Part shown: piece after piece, positions 1 to 9,416 of the stretch
Layout: every line of letters begins with the position of its first letter
How positions within the stretch are numbered: the first letter of the stretch is position 1
Assembly: GCA_018824405.1 (NCBI GenBank)
Contig: JAHJGO010000026.1
Coordinates: 62,001-126,000, forward strand
Direction: 5' to 3'
Origin: Gammaproteobacteria bacterium
GTDB taxonomy: Bacteria > Pseudomonadota > Gammaproteobacteria > Burkholderiales > Sulfuricellaceae
Length of the DNA: 64,000 bases
Translations under genes and position numbers: made by a program
Notes under the pieces: model-generated
Seen by the model: the letters and a program-made list of their open reading frames with translations, nothing else
Told to the model about the DNA's origin: nothing
The model's database searches: none

Positions 1-2202
1 GAAGGGCGCCTGAGCGACGAGCAGATGAAAAATTTCCGCCAGGAAGTGGATGGCGGTGGCCTGCCTTCCTATCCGCATCCCTGGCTGATGCCGGATTTCT
101 GGCAGTTCCCTACCGTGTCCATGGGTCTGGGGCCACTGACGGCGATCTATCAGGCGCGTTTCATGAAGTACCTGAACGACCGCGGCATGGTGAATACAGA
201 GAATCGCAAGGTATGGGCTTTCCTTGGCGACGGCGAGACCGACGAGCCGGAATCGCTGGGTGCGATCTCCCTTGCGGGGCGTGAGAAGCTCGACAATCTG
301 ATCTTCGTGGTGAATTGCAACCTGCAACGTCTGGATGGACCGGTGCGCGGCAACGGCAAGATTATTCAGGAACTCGAAGGCGTGTTCCGCGGTGCCGGCT
401 GGAACGTGATCAAGGTGGTGTGGGGCCGCCACTGGGATGCCTTGCTTGCCAAGGACACCAAGGGCCTCCTGCTCAAACGCATGGAAGAGTGCGTGGATGG
501 CGATTACCAGAATTACAAGGCCAAGGATGGCGCTTACGTGCGCCAGCACTTCTTCGGTAAATATCCGGAGCTGCTGGAAATGGTCGCCAATATGTCCGAT
601 GACGATATCTGGCGCCTCAATCGCGGCGGCCACGATCCGTTCAAGGTGTATGCGGCCTATGCTGCGGCGACCAAGCACACCGGTCAGCCGACGGTGATTC
701 TGGCCAAGACCGTGAAGGGCTATGGCATGGGCACGTCTGGCGAAGGTCAGAACATTACCCATCAGGCCAAGAAAATGTCGGATGTGTCCCTCAAGGCGTT
801 CCGCGACCGCTTCAATATCCCCATCCCCGACGATCAGATTTCCAGCGTTCCGCTTTATCGCCCGGCCGAAGACAGCCCGGAAATGCAATACCTCAGGGAA
901 CGCCGCAAGGCCCTGGGCGGTTACTTGCCGGCGCGGCGCATGAAAGCCGAGGCTTTGCCTGTGCCATCTCTCAAGGACTTCGATGCCATCCTCGCGGGAA
1001 CCGGCGAACGCGAGATTTCCACCACCATGGCTTTCGTGCGCATTCTCTCGACGCTGGTGAAGGACAAGGTGATTGGTAAGCACGTAGTGCCCATCGTGCC
1101 TGACGAAGCGCGTACTTTCGGCATGGAAGGCATGTTCCGTCAGCTCGGCATTTATTCCTCGCAGGGGCAGCTCTACGAGCCGCAGGACGCCGATCAGGTG
1201 ATGTATTATCGTGAAGCCAAGACCGGTCAGATTCTGGAAGAGGGGATCAACGAAGCGGGCGCATTTGCTTCCTGGGTGGCGGCGGCGACCAGCTACAGCA
1301 ACCATGGCCTGGCCATGATCCCGTTCTACATCTATTACTCGATGTTCGGCTTCCAGCGCATCGGCGATCTTGCCTGGCTGGCTGGCGATGCGCGCGCGCG
1401 CGGCTTCCTCCTGGGTGGCACGGCGGGACGAACCACGCTCAACGGCGAGGGCCTGCAGCACGAGGACGGCCACAGCCATCTGCAGGCGGCGACTATCCCC
1501 AACTGCATCAGCTATGACCCGGCCTATGCCTACGAGCTGGCGGTGATCATCCAGGATGGCCTGCGCCGCATGTACCAGGAACAGGAGGATGTCTATTACT
1601 ACCTCACGGTGATGAACGAAAACTACGTTCACCCGCCCATGCCCAAGGGCGTGGAGGAGGGCATCGTCAAGGGTATGTACCTGCTGAAAAAAGCTGGCAA
1701 GAAGAAACTCAAGGTGCGGCTGATGGGTTCAGGCACGATTCTGCGCGAAGTGGAAGCGGCTGCAGAACTGCTGGAAAACGATTTCGGCGTATCCGCCGAA
1801 GTGTGGAGCGTTACCAGCTTCAACGAACTGCGCCGCGAGGGTCTGGATGCCGTGCGCTGGAATATGCTGCACCCGGAAAAGCCGCAGCGCGAAAGTTATG
1901 TCGAAAAATGTCTCAAGGGCGGCAAGGAGCCGGTGATTGCTTCCACCGATTACATGAAAGCCTACGCCGACCAGATTCGTGAATTCGTGCCGGCAAGCTA
2001 CGTGACGCTGGGTACAGACGGCTTCGGCCGTAGCGACAGTCGCGAGAAATTGCGCCGCTTCTTCGAAGTGGACCGCTTTTATGTAGCAGTGGCAGCACTC
2101 AAGGCGCTGGCTGACGAAGGGACTTTGCCAGCCGTAAAGGTGAGTGAGGCAATGAAAAAATATGGTATCGATCCCAATAAACCCAACCCGGTGACGGTTT
2201 AA
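1..2202 (+). CDS. aceE: Pyruvate dehydrogenase E1 component, homodimeric type (5' end outside window)
   Basis: Thiamine-diphosphate-dependent decarboxylase of the cytoplasmic pyruvate dehydrogenase complex, passing the acetyl unit to the lipoyl group of E2. The frame is open from base 1 and already matches AceE before the first ATG at 25, so that ATG is internal; about 150 N-terminal residues of the usual ~885 are missing. The 733 residues seen contain the ThDP motif (GDGETDEPE, about 30 residues later NCNLQRLDGP), the EISTTMAFVR and DEARTFGMEG blocks of homodimeric E1, and the conserved end segment GTDGFGRSDSRE. The gene is followed after 100 bases by aceF. Identity is certain; only the true start is unseen. 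Confidence 0.97.
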   Translation, partial: EGRLSDEQMKNFRQEVDGGGLPSYPHPWLMPDFWQFPTVSMGLGPLTAIYQARFMKYLNDRGMVNTENRKVWAFLGDGETDEPESLGAISLAGREKLDNLIFVVNCNLQRLDGPVRGNGKIIQELEGVFRGAGWNVIKVVWGRHWDALLAKDTKGLLLKRMEECVDGDYQNYKAKDGAYVRQHFFGKYPELLEMVANMSDDDIWRLNRGGHDPFKVYAAYAAATKHTGQPTVILAKTVKGYGMGTSGEGQNITHQAKKMSDVSLKAFRDRFNIPIPDDQISSVPLYRPAEDSPEMQYLRERRKALGGYLPARRMKAEALPVPSLKDFDAILAGTGEREISTTMAFVRILSTLVKDKVIGKHVVPIVPDEARTFGMEGMFRQLGIYSSQGQLYEPQDADQVMYYREAKTGQILEEGINEAGAFASWVAAATSYSNHGLAMIPFYIYYSMFGFQRIGDLAWLAGDARARGFLLGGTAGRTTLNGEGLQHEDGHSHLQAATIPNCISYDPAYAYELAVIIQDGLRRMYQEQEDVYYYLTVMNENYVHPPMPKGVEEGIVKGMYLLKKAGKKKLKVRLMGSGTILREVEAAAELLENDFGVSAEVWSVTSFNELRREGLDAVRWNMLHPEKPQRESYVEKCLKGGKEPVIASTDYMKAYADQIREFVPASYVTLGTDGFGRSDSREKLRRFFEVDRFYVAVAALKALADEGTLPAVKVSEAMKKYGIDPNKPNPVTV

Positions 2203-2302
2203 GCGATGTAGGCTGGATAAAGCTTTGTGTATCTGCCAGGCATGAAGGTTGAAATGCGATGTTTTCCCGCCCTGCAAGACTCAAGGTTTAGGAGAAATAA
2301 GA

Positions 2303-3607
2303 GTGTCAAATATCAAGGAAGTACGCGTCCCGGATATCGGTAATTTTCCCGAAGTGGACGTGGTCGAGGTGTTGGTCAAGGAAGGCGACGTGGTCAAAGT
2401 GGAGGACTCCCTGGTCACGCTGGAGAGCGACAAGGCCACCATGGATATTCCGGCGCCCTTTGCTGGAAAGATTAAGACGGTGCGCCTCAAGGCCGGTGAA
2501 AAGGCAGCTGAAGGCACACTGATTCTGACCATGGATGTGGAAGAGGGGGTGTTGTCTGCCGCACCTGTGCCGGCTCCTGCTTCCGCCCCGGTTGCGCCCG
2601 CACCTCACGTTGCTGAAAGCAAGCCGGCTCCCCAGCCTGTCCAAGCTGCAGCGCCTGCATCTGTGGCAGCTGCAGTGTCCGCAGTTGAAGCCGGTACTGG
2701 AAAAGTGCATGCCAGCCCTTCGGTACGAGCCTTTGCCCGCGAGCTTGGAGTCGACCTTTCTTTGGTCAATGGTTCAGGACCCAAGCGCCGTATCCTGAAA
2801 GAAGACGTACAGGCTTTCGTCAAGGCTGAACTGGCCAAGCCGCGCGGCGCAGCAGCAGGAGGGTTGAGCCTCGGTCTGACCGCCATGCCGGCGGTGGATT
2901 TCAGTAAGTATGGTGAAGTCGAAATCAAGGCTTTGTCCAAGATCAAGAAGATATCCGGCGCAAACTTGCACCGCAACTGGGTGGCAGCACCGCACATCAC
3001 CCAGTTTGAGGAAGTGGATATTACCGAGCTGGAGATTTTCCGCAAATCCATGCTGGACGAAGCGGCCAAGCAGGGCGTCAAACTCACGCTGCTTCCCTTC
3101 CTGATGAAGGCGCTGGTGGCGGGAATGAAGGCCTTTCCAGAATTCAATGCTTCACTCGCTGCTGATGGTGAGAGCCTGGTGCTGAAGAAGTATTTCCACT
3201 TCGGTTTCGCCGCTGACACGCCAGATGGACTGGTGGTGCCGGTGATTCGCGACGTGGATCAGAAGGGTTTGCTCGAAATCGCACGCGAATTAAGTGCGCT
3301 TTCTGCAAAAGCGCGCGAGAAAAAGATCACCCCGGGTGAAATGCAGGGCGGTTGCTTTACCATCTCCAGCCTGGGCGGTATCGGCGGCACTTATTTCACG
3401 CCTATCCTGAACTTGCCGGAAGTGGCGATTCTCGGCGTTTCCCGCTCCACCATGAAGCCCGTCTGGAATGGCAAGGAGTTTGTGCCACGCTTGATGTTAC
3501 CTCTGTCACTGTCCTACGATCATCGTGTGATTGACGGCGCACTGGGTGCGCGTTTAACTTCATTCCTGTCAGGCGTGCTGGGCGATGTCCGGCGCTTGCT
3601 GCTGTAA
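2303..3607 (+). CDS. aceF: Dihydrolipoyllysine acetyltransferase, pyruvate dehydrogenase E2
   Basis: Core acyltransferase of the pyruvate dehydrogenase complex. From a GTG start at 2303, preceded by AGGAGA at 2290-2295, it has 434 residues: one lipoyl domain (lipoylated Lys44 in ESDKAT), an Ala/Pro-rich linker, a peripheral-subunit-binding domain (HASPSVRAFARELGVDLS), and the catalytic domain ending with the HRVID active-site motif in SYDHRVIDGA. An in-frame ATG at 2249 exists but would add a poorly conserved extension lacking a ribosome-binding site. E. coli AceF carries three lipoyl domains, so this is the short single-lipoyl form; E3 downstream carries another lipoyl domain. Confidence 0.95.
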   Translation: MSNIKEVRVPDIGNFPEVDVVEVLVKEGDVVKVEDSLVTLESDKATMDIPAPFAGKIKTVRLKAGEKAAEGTLILTMDVEEGVLSAAPVPAPASAPVAPAPHVAESKPAPQPVQAAAPASVAAAVSAVEAGTGKVHASPSVRAFARELGVDLSLVNGSGPKRRILKEDVQAFVKAELAKPRGAAAGGLSLGLTAMPAVDFSKYGEVEIKALSKIKKISGANLHRNWVAAPHITQFEEVDITELEIFRKSMLDEAAKQGVKLTLLPFLMKALVAGMKAFPEFNASLAADGESLVLKKYFHFGFAADTPDGLVVPVIRDVDQKGLLEIARELSALSAKAREKKITPGEMQGGCFTISSLGGIGGTYFTPILNLPEVAILGVSRSTMKPVWNGKEFVPRLMLPLSLSYDHRVIDGALGARLTSFLSGVLGDVRRLLL

Positions 3608-3661
3608 TAAATGTAACTAAGCGTTAAGGGAGTATTTGCATTTCAATCGGTAGCTGAATAA

Positions 3662-3669
3662 TAAAGTTT
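3662..3669 (+). promoter_or_regulatory. TAAAGTTT octamer upstream of the chemoreceptor gene (possible sigma-28 -35)
   Basis: The octamer equals the -35 consensus of flagellar sigma-28 (FliA) promoters and lies 38 bases before the start of a chemoreceptor gene, where such a promoter would be expected. The -10 region is poor: no GCCGATAA-like sequence occurs at the usual 11-base spacing, and only an ATAA end appears two bases further. It may be chance in this AT-rich gap. Confidence 0.25.
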
Positions 3670-3707
3670 TGTGGCTTAAATCAATAATAAATCAAGGAGA
3701 TTCATGC

Positions 3708-5333
3708 ATGTTTTCCAGCCTGATGATTAAAACGCGCCTGACACTTCTCGTCACGCTTCTTTCTGTACTCTTGGTGGCTGTCGGCGTGCTGGGCCTGGCC
3801 GGCATGAATGCTTCCAATCAAGGGCTGAAAACAGTCTATGAGGACCGTACGATTCCCCTGATGGATCTGGGCACGATCATTGACAAGATCAATATCATTC
3901 GCCTGAATGCGGTTGTCGCGGCTAACGCCAGCAATCAGGATGTAGTGAAGAATTCAGTCAGCCAGACGCAGCAGCTGGATAAGGAAATCGAGACGATCTG
4001 GGCCAAATACATGGCAACCACGCTCACGGTGGAGGAAAAGAAACTGGCGGATGCTTTTGCGCCGCAGTGGAAAACCTATCAGGAATCGCGCAATGTCACT
4101 TTGAACGCCGCAGAGGCAGGCGATTTTGAGGCCGCTATAGGAAATGCTAAAAATGATGCAGGCCCCAAATATAGCCTCGCGCATGACACCATGTTCCACT
4201 TGATCGAACTCCAGGGCGCAGTGGCAAAGGAAGAGTTCGAAAAAGCGGAGTCCAACTACAGCTTCATTCGCAATATAGCTGTCATTGCCATCGTTGGCGG
4301 CTTAATGCTCGGCCTGGGTCTGGCTATCTGGATTATTCGCTCGATCACGGTGCCGCTGGGTGAGATGCGTGCCACCATCACCTTGATAGAACGCGATAAG
4401 GATTTCACGCGTCGCGTGGAGGTCGATAGCCAGGATGAAGTGGGCCAAACGGCAAAATCATTCAATCAACTGGTCGAAGCGGTACGGGAAACGTTACGTT
4501 CCGTGTCGGAAAATGTATCCCAGGTCTCCGATTCGGTTGGCGGTCTTGCGTCAAGTTCCAGCCAGGTCGCAACCAGTTCTGCACAGCAAAGCGAAGCCGC
4601 CTCGGCCATGGCTGCTTCGGTGGAACAAATGACGGTGAGCATTAATCATGTTTCGGACAGCGCCAAGGATGCCCTGAGCATTTCGCGCCAATCGGGGACG
4701 TTGTCTGCTCAGGGCGGTGAAGTAATTCACCGTACAGTGGATGAGATGAACCAGATTGCGGGTACCGTGCGTCAGGCATCCGCTGCTATTGATAATCTGG
4801 GTCAGAAATCCGATCAGATCACCTCAGTTGTTCAGGTGATCAAGGAAGTGGCGGACCAGACCAATTTGCTGGCACTGAATGCCGCCATCGAGGCGGCGCG
4901 CGCTGGTGAGCAGGGGCGCGGTTTTGCCGTGGTGGCAGACGAAGTCAGGAAACTGGCCGAACGTACCACCAAGGCAACCGAGGAAATCGCTGCAATGGTC
5001 AATTCCATGCAGGAAAGCGCGCGATCCGCTGTGTCCACCATGGACGATGCGGTGGAGCGGGTTGGCAGCGGCGCTGCCTTGGCACAGCAGGCTGGCGATG
5101 CGATCAACCAGATCAAATCTGGCGCCGATCAGGTGGTCAACGTGGTTAACGATATTTCTGCTGCACTGGCGGAACAGAGTGTTGCCAGCAATGATATCGC
5201 CGGCCATGTCGAGCGCGTAGCGCAGATGACCGAAGAGAACAGCGCCGCAGCGGGCGAAACTGCCAGTTCGGCAGAGCACTTGCATCACTTGTCGGTCGAG
5301 ATGCGCAGCGCAGTGAGCAGGTTCAAAATTTAA
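3708..5333 (+). CDS. Methyl-accepting chemotaxis protein with four-helix-bundle-type sensor
   Basis: Inner-membrane chemoreceptor that would control CheA kinase. Start chosen at ATG 3708 with AGGAG at 3695-3699; a TTG 39 bases upstream is also in frame. The 541 residues show TM1 (about 9-31), a periplasmic helical segment of about 155 residues resembling the 4HB_MCP sensor, TM2 (about 189-211), a HAMP domain (about 212-264) and a long coiled-coil signalling domain whose hairpin tip carries the conserved [20 protein letters not shown] run. No C-terminal CheR/CheB-tethering pentapeptide is present; the protein ends RFKI. It sits between the E2 and E3 genes of pyruvate dehydrogenase, an unusual place; ligand unknown. 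Confidence 0.93.
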   Translation: MFSSLMIKTRLTLLVTLLSVLLVAVGVLGLAGMNASNQGLKTVYEDRTIPLMDLGTIIDKINIIRLNAVVAANASNQDVVKNSVSQTQQLDKEIETIWAKYMATTLTVEEKKLADAFAPQWKTYQESRNVTLNAAEAGDFEAAIGNAKNDAGPKYSLAHDTMFHLIELQGAVAKEEFEKAESNYSFIRNIAVIAIVGGLMLGLGLAIWIIRSITVPLGEMRATITLIERDKDFTRRVEVDSQDEVGQTAKSFNQLVEAVRETLRSVSENVSQVSDSVGGLASSSSQVATSSAQQSEAASAMAASVEQMTVSINHVSDSAKDALSISRQSGTLSAQGGEVIHRTVDEMNQIAGTVRQASAAIDNLGQKSDQITSVVQVIKEVADQTNLLALNAAIEAARAGEQGRGFAVVADEVRKLAERTTKATEEIAAMVNSMQESARSAVSTMDDAVERVGSGAALAQQAGDAINQIKSGADQVVNVVNDISAALAEQSVASNDIAGHVERVAQMTEENSAAAGETASSAEHLHHLSVEMRSAVSRFKI

Positions 5334-5372
5334 TCACTATCGAAAGCAGGCGAACAGGCCGCGGGTGGGACT

Positions 5373-7100
5373 ATGAGCAAGATTATCGAAATAACCGTGC
5401 CGGATATTGGCGACTTCAACAATGTGCCGGTCATTGAAGTGCTGGTCAAGCCGGGCGACAGGGTCGAGAAAGATACGTCGCTCGTTACTCTTGAAAGCGA
5501 CAAGTCGACGATGGAAATACCGTCCAGCCATGCCGGAACGGTGAAGTCGATCAAGCTGAAAGTCGGCGACAAGGTCACCATGGGCAGCGAAATCCTGACC
5601 CTGGAAGTGGATGAGACAGCTGCTGTGCCGGCTCCAGTCGAGACGTCGGCGCCTGTGGCAACGCAGGGCACAGCGGTGGCAGCAGACGGTGCGCCGCAAA
5701 TCCATGCGGATGTGGTTGTGCTGGGCGCGGGTCCTGGCGGCTACACGGCAGCCTTTCGCGCCGCAGATCTGGGCAAGAAAGTGGTTCTGATCGAGCGCCA
5801 TGCCTCTCTGGGCGGTGTCTGTCTCAATGTCGGCTGTATTCCATCCAAGGCGCTGCTGCATGTGGCCAAGGTGATATCCGAAGCAGAGGAAGTGGGTGCT
5901 CATGGGGTGAAATTCTCCAAACCCAAAGTCGATATCAACCAGGTGCGCGGCTGGAAGGAGAGCGTGGTTGGGCGTCTTACCGGCGGTCTCTCCCAGCTGG
6001 CGAAACAGCGCAATGTCCAGGTTATCCGTGGCCGTGGGCAATTCATTGCGCCGCACCATATCAAGGTAGAAACAGCCGAAGGAGAAATGGATGTTTCCTT
6101 CGACAACGCGATTATTGCCGCCGGTTCGCAGGTCGTGAATATTCCGGTTTTTCCGGAAGACCCACGCATCATGGATTCGACCGGCGCCCTAGCCCTGGCT
6201 GATGTGCCGAAGCGCATGCTGGTGATCGGCGGGGGTATTATCGGGCTGGAAATGGCGACGGTATATCACGCTCTCGGCTCAAAAATCACGGTGGTGGAAC
6301 TGGGTGAGCAGCTTATTCCAGGCTGCGACAAGGATATCGTCAAGCCGTTGCACAAGAAAATCGAGAAGCAGTACGAGGCCATTTTGCTCAAGACCAAGGT
6401 TGCCGGCCTGGAAGCGAAAAAGGACGGCATTCTCGCCACTTTCGAGGGGGAGAATGCCCCTGCGCCGCAGTTGTTTGACCGCGTGCTGGTCGCGGTGGGG
6501 CGTCGCCCGAATGGCAAGCTGGTCGGTGCAGAACATGCCGGAGTCACTGTGAATGAACAGGGCTTTATCCCGGTGGATAAACAGCAACGCACCAATATAT
6601 CGCACATTTTTGCCATTGGAGATATCGTGGGCCAGCCGATGCTGGCGCACAAGGCGGTGCATGAAGCCAAGGTGGCGGCGGAAGTGATCTCAGGCCACAA
6701 GGCCGCATTCGACGCACGCACTATTCCCTCTGTGGCCTACACCGATCCTGAAGTGGCCTGGATGGGATTGACCGAGACGGAAGCCAAGGCTCAAGGAGTC
6801 GAATATGAAAAGGCTTCCTTTCCGTGGGCGGCCAGCGGACGTGCCTTGTCAATCAGTGCCGAATATGGCGCCACCAAGCTGCTGGTCGAAAAAGAAAGTA
6901 AACGTGTGATTGGCGCCGGCATCGTTGGCCCGAACGCCGGTGAACTGATTGCAGAAGCCGTACTTGCACTGGAAATGGGTGCGGATGCGCAGGACCTGGG
7001 GCTGACCATCCATCCTCACCCAACGCTATCTGAAACACTGTGCTTTGCTGCAGAGATGCTGGAAGGAACGATTACCGATCTGTATGTGAAAAAGAAGTAG
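5373..7100 (+). CDS. lpdA: Dihydrolipoyl dehydrogenase E3 with N-terminal lipoyl domain
   Basis: Flavoprotein that reoxidises dihydrolipoamide with NAD+ in the pyruvate dehydrogenase complex. Of 575 residues the first ~80 form a lipoyl domain (Lys44 in ESDKST, nearly the same as in AceF here), then a linker, then the standard E3: FAD-binding GAGPGGYTA, the redox disulfide in CLNVGCIPSKALLH, NAD-binding GGGIIGLEMATVY, and the dimer-interface active-site HPHPTLSE near the end. Typical E3 is ~470 residues; the extra lipoyl domain is a known beta/gammaproteobacterial and neisserial variant. It begins 39 bases after the chemoreceptor stop and ends at a terminator. Confidence 0.96.
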   Translation: MSKIIEITVPDIGDFNNVPVIEVLVKPGDRVEKDTSLVTLESDKSTMEIPSSHAGTVKSIKLKVGDKVTMGSEILTLEVDETAAVPAPVETSAPVATQGTAVAADGAPQIHADVVVLGAGPGGYTAAFRAADLGKKVVLIERHASLGGVCLNVGCIPSKALLHVAKVISEAEEVGAHGVKFSKPKVDINQVRGWKESVVGRLTGGLSQLAKQRNVQVIRGRGQFIAPHHIKVETAEGEMDVSFDNAIIAAGSQVVNIPVFPEDPRIMDSTGALALADVPKRMLVIGGGIIGLEMATVYHALGSKITVVELGEQLIPGCDKDIVKPLHKKIEKQYEAILLKTKVAGLEAKKDGILATFEGENAPAPQLFDRVLVAVGRRPNGKLVGAEHAGVTVNEQGFIPVDKQQRTNISHIFAIGDIVGQPMLAHKAVHEAKVAAEVISGHKAAFDARTIPSVAYTDPEVAWMGLTETEAKAQGVEYEKASFPWAASGRALSISAEYGATKLLVEKESKRVIGAGIVGPNAGELIAEAVLALEMGADAQDLGLTIHPHPTLSETLCFAAEMLEGTITDLYVKKK

Positions 7101-7130
7101 CTTGGGTTTTGTCCTGTTTTGCAACGATCT

Positions 7131-7160
7131 CGGCCCCTCTTATGGGGCCGGATTGTTTTT
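7131..7160 (+). terminator. Rho-independent terminator of lpdA
   Basis: A perfect 7-bp stem (CGGCCCC, 7131-7137; GGGGCCG, 7144-7150) with a 6-base loop is followed by GATTGTTTTT. The minus-strand channel gene ends inside the loop, at 7140. The T-run lies only on the plus-strand side. Confidence 0.85.
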
Positions 7161-8504
7161 AGGTTCGCTACTTTCTATCCGTTGCAGAAACCCTTGGGCC
7201 AAGGTCTGATACAGGGGCTTGGGGCAAACGATTTTTGAAACCGTGAATGCAATAAAAGAAGTGGCCATGAGAGGCAGTACGATGTCATGGTTCTCCGTCA
7301 TCTCCATTACGATGACGAAAGCCGTGATCGGTGCCTGGACCACGCCGGAAAAGTAGGCGACCATGCCAAGTACGATCACGGCGCCGGCAGGAACGTACGG
7401 CATGAGGGGGGCCAGATTGGCTCCCAGCCCTGCTCCTGTAGCGAGAGAGGGCGCGAACACACCGCCGGGGATGCCGCTCAGGTAGGAAATAAAGGTCGCA
7501 GCCATTTTCAGGATCCCGAAACTTTCCGGAAGAGGCTCCTTCCCTTCCAATAGCTGAGTAACTTCATGATAACCCGTTCCGTAAATGGTGCTGCCGGAAG
7601 CGAGTCCTAGCAGAGCCAGGATAAAGCCGCATAGCGCAACAAATCGGAGTGGGTATTGTTGCCTGAAGGTTTGCAGTCTGCCTGGAAGCGCCTGGCTGGA
7701 CATGAGCAGCATGCGGCTGAATCCGCCCCCCAGCAAACCGCCGGCAACCCCGCATATGGCGACTGTGCTCCATTGCCATCCCAGGTCACTGATATAGGCA
7801 GAGGTATGGCCGAAGTAGGTGTAGTTTCCCAACAATGCCTGCGCTGTGACGCCAGCCAGAACAACCGAGATCAGTATCGTCCCACTGGTCCGATGTTCGA
7901 AGGAGCGGCTCATTTCTTCGATTGCAAACACGATGCCGGCCAGTGGGGTGTTGAAAGCCGCGGCCACCCCCGCTGCCCCGCCAGCAAGTACAAGGCCTTT
8001 TTCCAGGTCATGACGCGGAAAGTGAGCAAATCTGCCTAGCGAATGCATGATCGATGCGCCGATTTGCACCGTTGGCCCTTCGCGGCCAATTGATGCTCCA
8101 GAGAACAGCCCTAGCAGCGTGAGTAATATTTTTCCGAATGCAATGCGTAAGGAAAGCAGCTTGTTGCGGTCAGAATGACTAGGCAGACTCAGAGCGGCAA
8201 TGGTTTGTGGAATGCCGCTGCCCTGGGAGCCGGCAAAGTAGCGGGTGGTCAGGATGGCGACAAGCACCAGTCCAAGCGGTGTGACGATAAAAGGAAGATA
8301 GACAGATTCTGAGAGGAGAAGACGAAATACCTTGTTGGCATATTCACTGGCGATTGCGAACAGGGAGGCAGATATGCCAACAACAACGGCACCGGCCCAG
8401 AAAACCAGATTGCGCCGCCAAAAGATGAGCTTGCGCTTCCAATCCTGATTAGAGCCTGGAATTATCGTAGAAATTTTTAAACTCTTTCTTTGTGATGCTG
8501 CCAT
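7140..8504 (-). CDS. ClC-family chloride channel/transporter
   Basis: Multi-pass inner-membrane anion channel or Cl-/H+ exchanger of 454 residues. It has the three ClC selectivity signatures in order: GSQGSGIP, GREGPTVQ (containing the gating glutamate) and GVFAPSLATGAG, plus a tyrosine near the end (KPLYQTLA) in the position of the E. coli pore tyrosine. There is no C-terminal CBS pair, but a separate CBS protein is encoded divergently at 8799. The start has AGGA only one base before ATG, so the real start is not firmly fixed. The gene runs towards lpdA and its stop lies in the lpdA terminator hairpin. Confidence 0.93.
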   Translation of the reverse strand: MAASQRKSLKISTIIPGSNQDWKRKLIFWRRNLVFWAGAVVVGISASLFAIASEYANKVFRLLLSESVYLPFIVTPLGLVLVAILTTRYFAGSQGSGIPQTIAALSLPSHSDRNKLLSLRIAFGKILLTLLGLFSGASIGREGPTVQIGASIMHSLGRFAHFPRHDLEKGLVLAGGAAGVAAAFNTPLAGIVFAIEEMSRSFEHRTSGTILISVVLAGVTAQALLGNYTYFGHTSAYISDLGWQWSTVAICGVAGGLLGGGFSRMLLMSSQALPGRLQTFRQQYPLRFVALCGFILALLGLASGSTIYGTGYHEVTQLLEGKEPLPESFGILKMAATFISYLSGIPGGVFAPSLATGAGLGANLAPLMPYVPAGAVIVLGMVAYFSGVVQAPITAFVIVMEMTENHDIVLPLMATSFIAFTVSKIVCPKPLYQTLAQGFLQRIESSEPKNNPAP

Positions 8505-8754
8505 GTCCTGAATTGTGCTAGAACCTGGAATGGAATTTGTCTGATGCTCGAGGTATTTAGTGCTATGCAGGCGTTAAAGTTGATTTGAGTTATGTTACTG
8601 CACGAAACATGTCCAGGCAAAATAAATCATGTTGGTGTGTTTTTAGTTTGCGCTTTGTGGCGGTATGAGGGCCAGAATAAATGCACATTTTGTCGTTTAT
8701 ATATGAAACCCAGTGAGCCTATCATCCGGGAACTTCGTATTTTAAGGCAATAAT

Positions 8755-8763
8755 TGCTAGAAT
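8755..8763 (+). promoter_or_regulatory. Extended -10 promoter candidate for the CBS-HPP gene pair
   Basis: TGCTAGAAT is an extended -10 element (TG, one base, TAGAAT) 35 bases upstream of the CBS gene start at 8799. A weak -35 (TTCGTA, 8734-8739) lies 18 bases before the hexamer. The rest of the 294-base divergent gap (8505-8798) is AT-rich with nothing else I can name. Confidence 0.45.
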
Positions 8764-8798
8764 CATTTTTCGCTAATTTTCCAAGTTGATATTTCGCC

Positions 8799-9416
8799 AT
8801 GCCTGGCAACTTATATGAACGCCCTAGTACTGATGATGTTGCTGAAACGGAATTGACCGATGGGGACATTCTGGATGCGATGCAGCACATTCCCGGCTAT
8901 CTCGATATCACAACGGAAGATTTTCGCACCATTTATCACTTGGCGCATCGTCACGCAGTGGAGCGCATGTTTGGTCACGTCAAGGTTGCAAACCTGATGC
9001 GTCTAGAAGTTGAAGCTCTTCAGCCCGACATGTCACTTGTTGAAGCAGCAAAAATCCTTGCCAGATCAGGCTCCACTGGTCTGCCTGTAGTGGATTCGCA
9101 AGGCTGTGTAATTGGGATGCTTACCGAATCGGACTTCCTGCGCCGTTTGAAAGTGGCTACTTTTTTGGAGTTGTTGCTAAATCTTTTGGACGATACGTTC
9201 GAATTCTCACACCGCTGTCATGAAACACCCGTGCGAGAGGCAATGGTTGCGCCTGTAGTGACGGTGACCAAGGATGCAGGATTTGGAGCGACCATGGCGG
9301 CTTTCCATCAGCATGGTGGCCGCAGCATGCCTGTTGTGAGTAGCGATGGTCGGCTACTCGGTTTAATATTGCGCAAAGATTTTCATGCCGCGTACAGCCT
9401 GGATAAATTGCTGTGA
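8799..9416 (+). CDS. CBS-pair domain protein
   Basis: A 205-residue soluble protein with two CBS motifs, residues about 65-115 (MRLEVEALQPDMSLVEAAKI to GMLTESDFLRRL) and about 145-200 (APVVTVTKDAGFGATMAA to GLILRKDFHAA). CBS pairs bind adenine nucleotides and usually regulate a partner. A helical N-terminal segment (about 20-60) precedes them. The stop overlaps the next gene's start (GTGA), so it is translationally coupled to the HPP membrane protein, its likely partner; HPP and CBS domains are fused in one chain in many bacteria. No strong ribosome-binding site precedes the ATG. Confidence 0.85.
   Translation: MPGNLYERPSTDDVAETELTDGDILDAMQHIPGYLDITTEDFRTIYHLAHRHAVERMFGHVKVANLMRLEVEALQPDMSLVEAAKILARSGSTGLPVVDSQGCVIGMLTESDFLRRLKVATFLELLLNLLDDTFEFSHRCHETPVREAMVAPVVTVTKDAGFGATMAAFHQHGGRSMPVVSSDGRLLGLILRKDFHAAYSLDKLL

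Noticed and set aside
2249-2302. Upstream ATG extension of aceF
   Set aside because: The GTG at 2303 has a good ribosome-binding site and the conserved lipoyl domain begins immediately after it.
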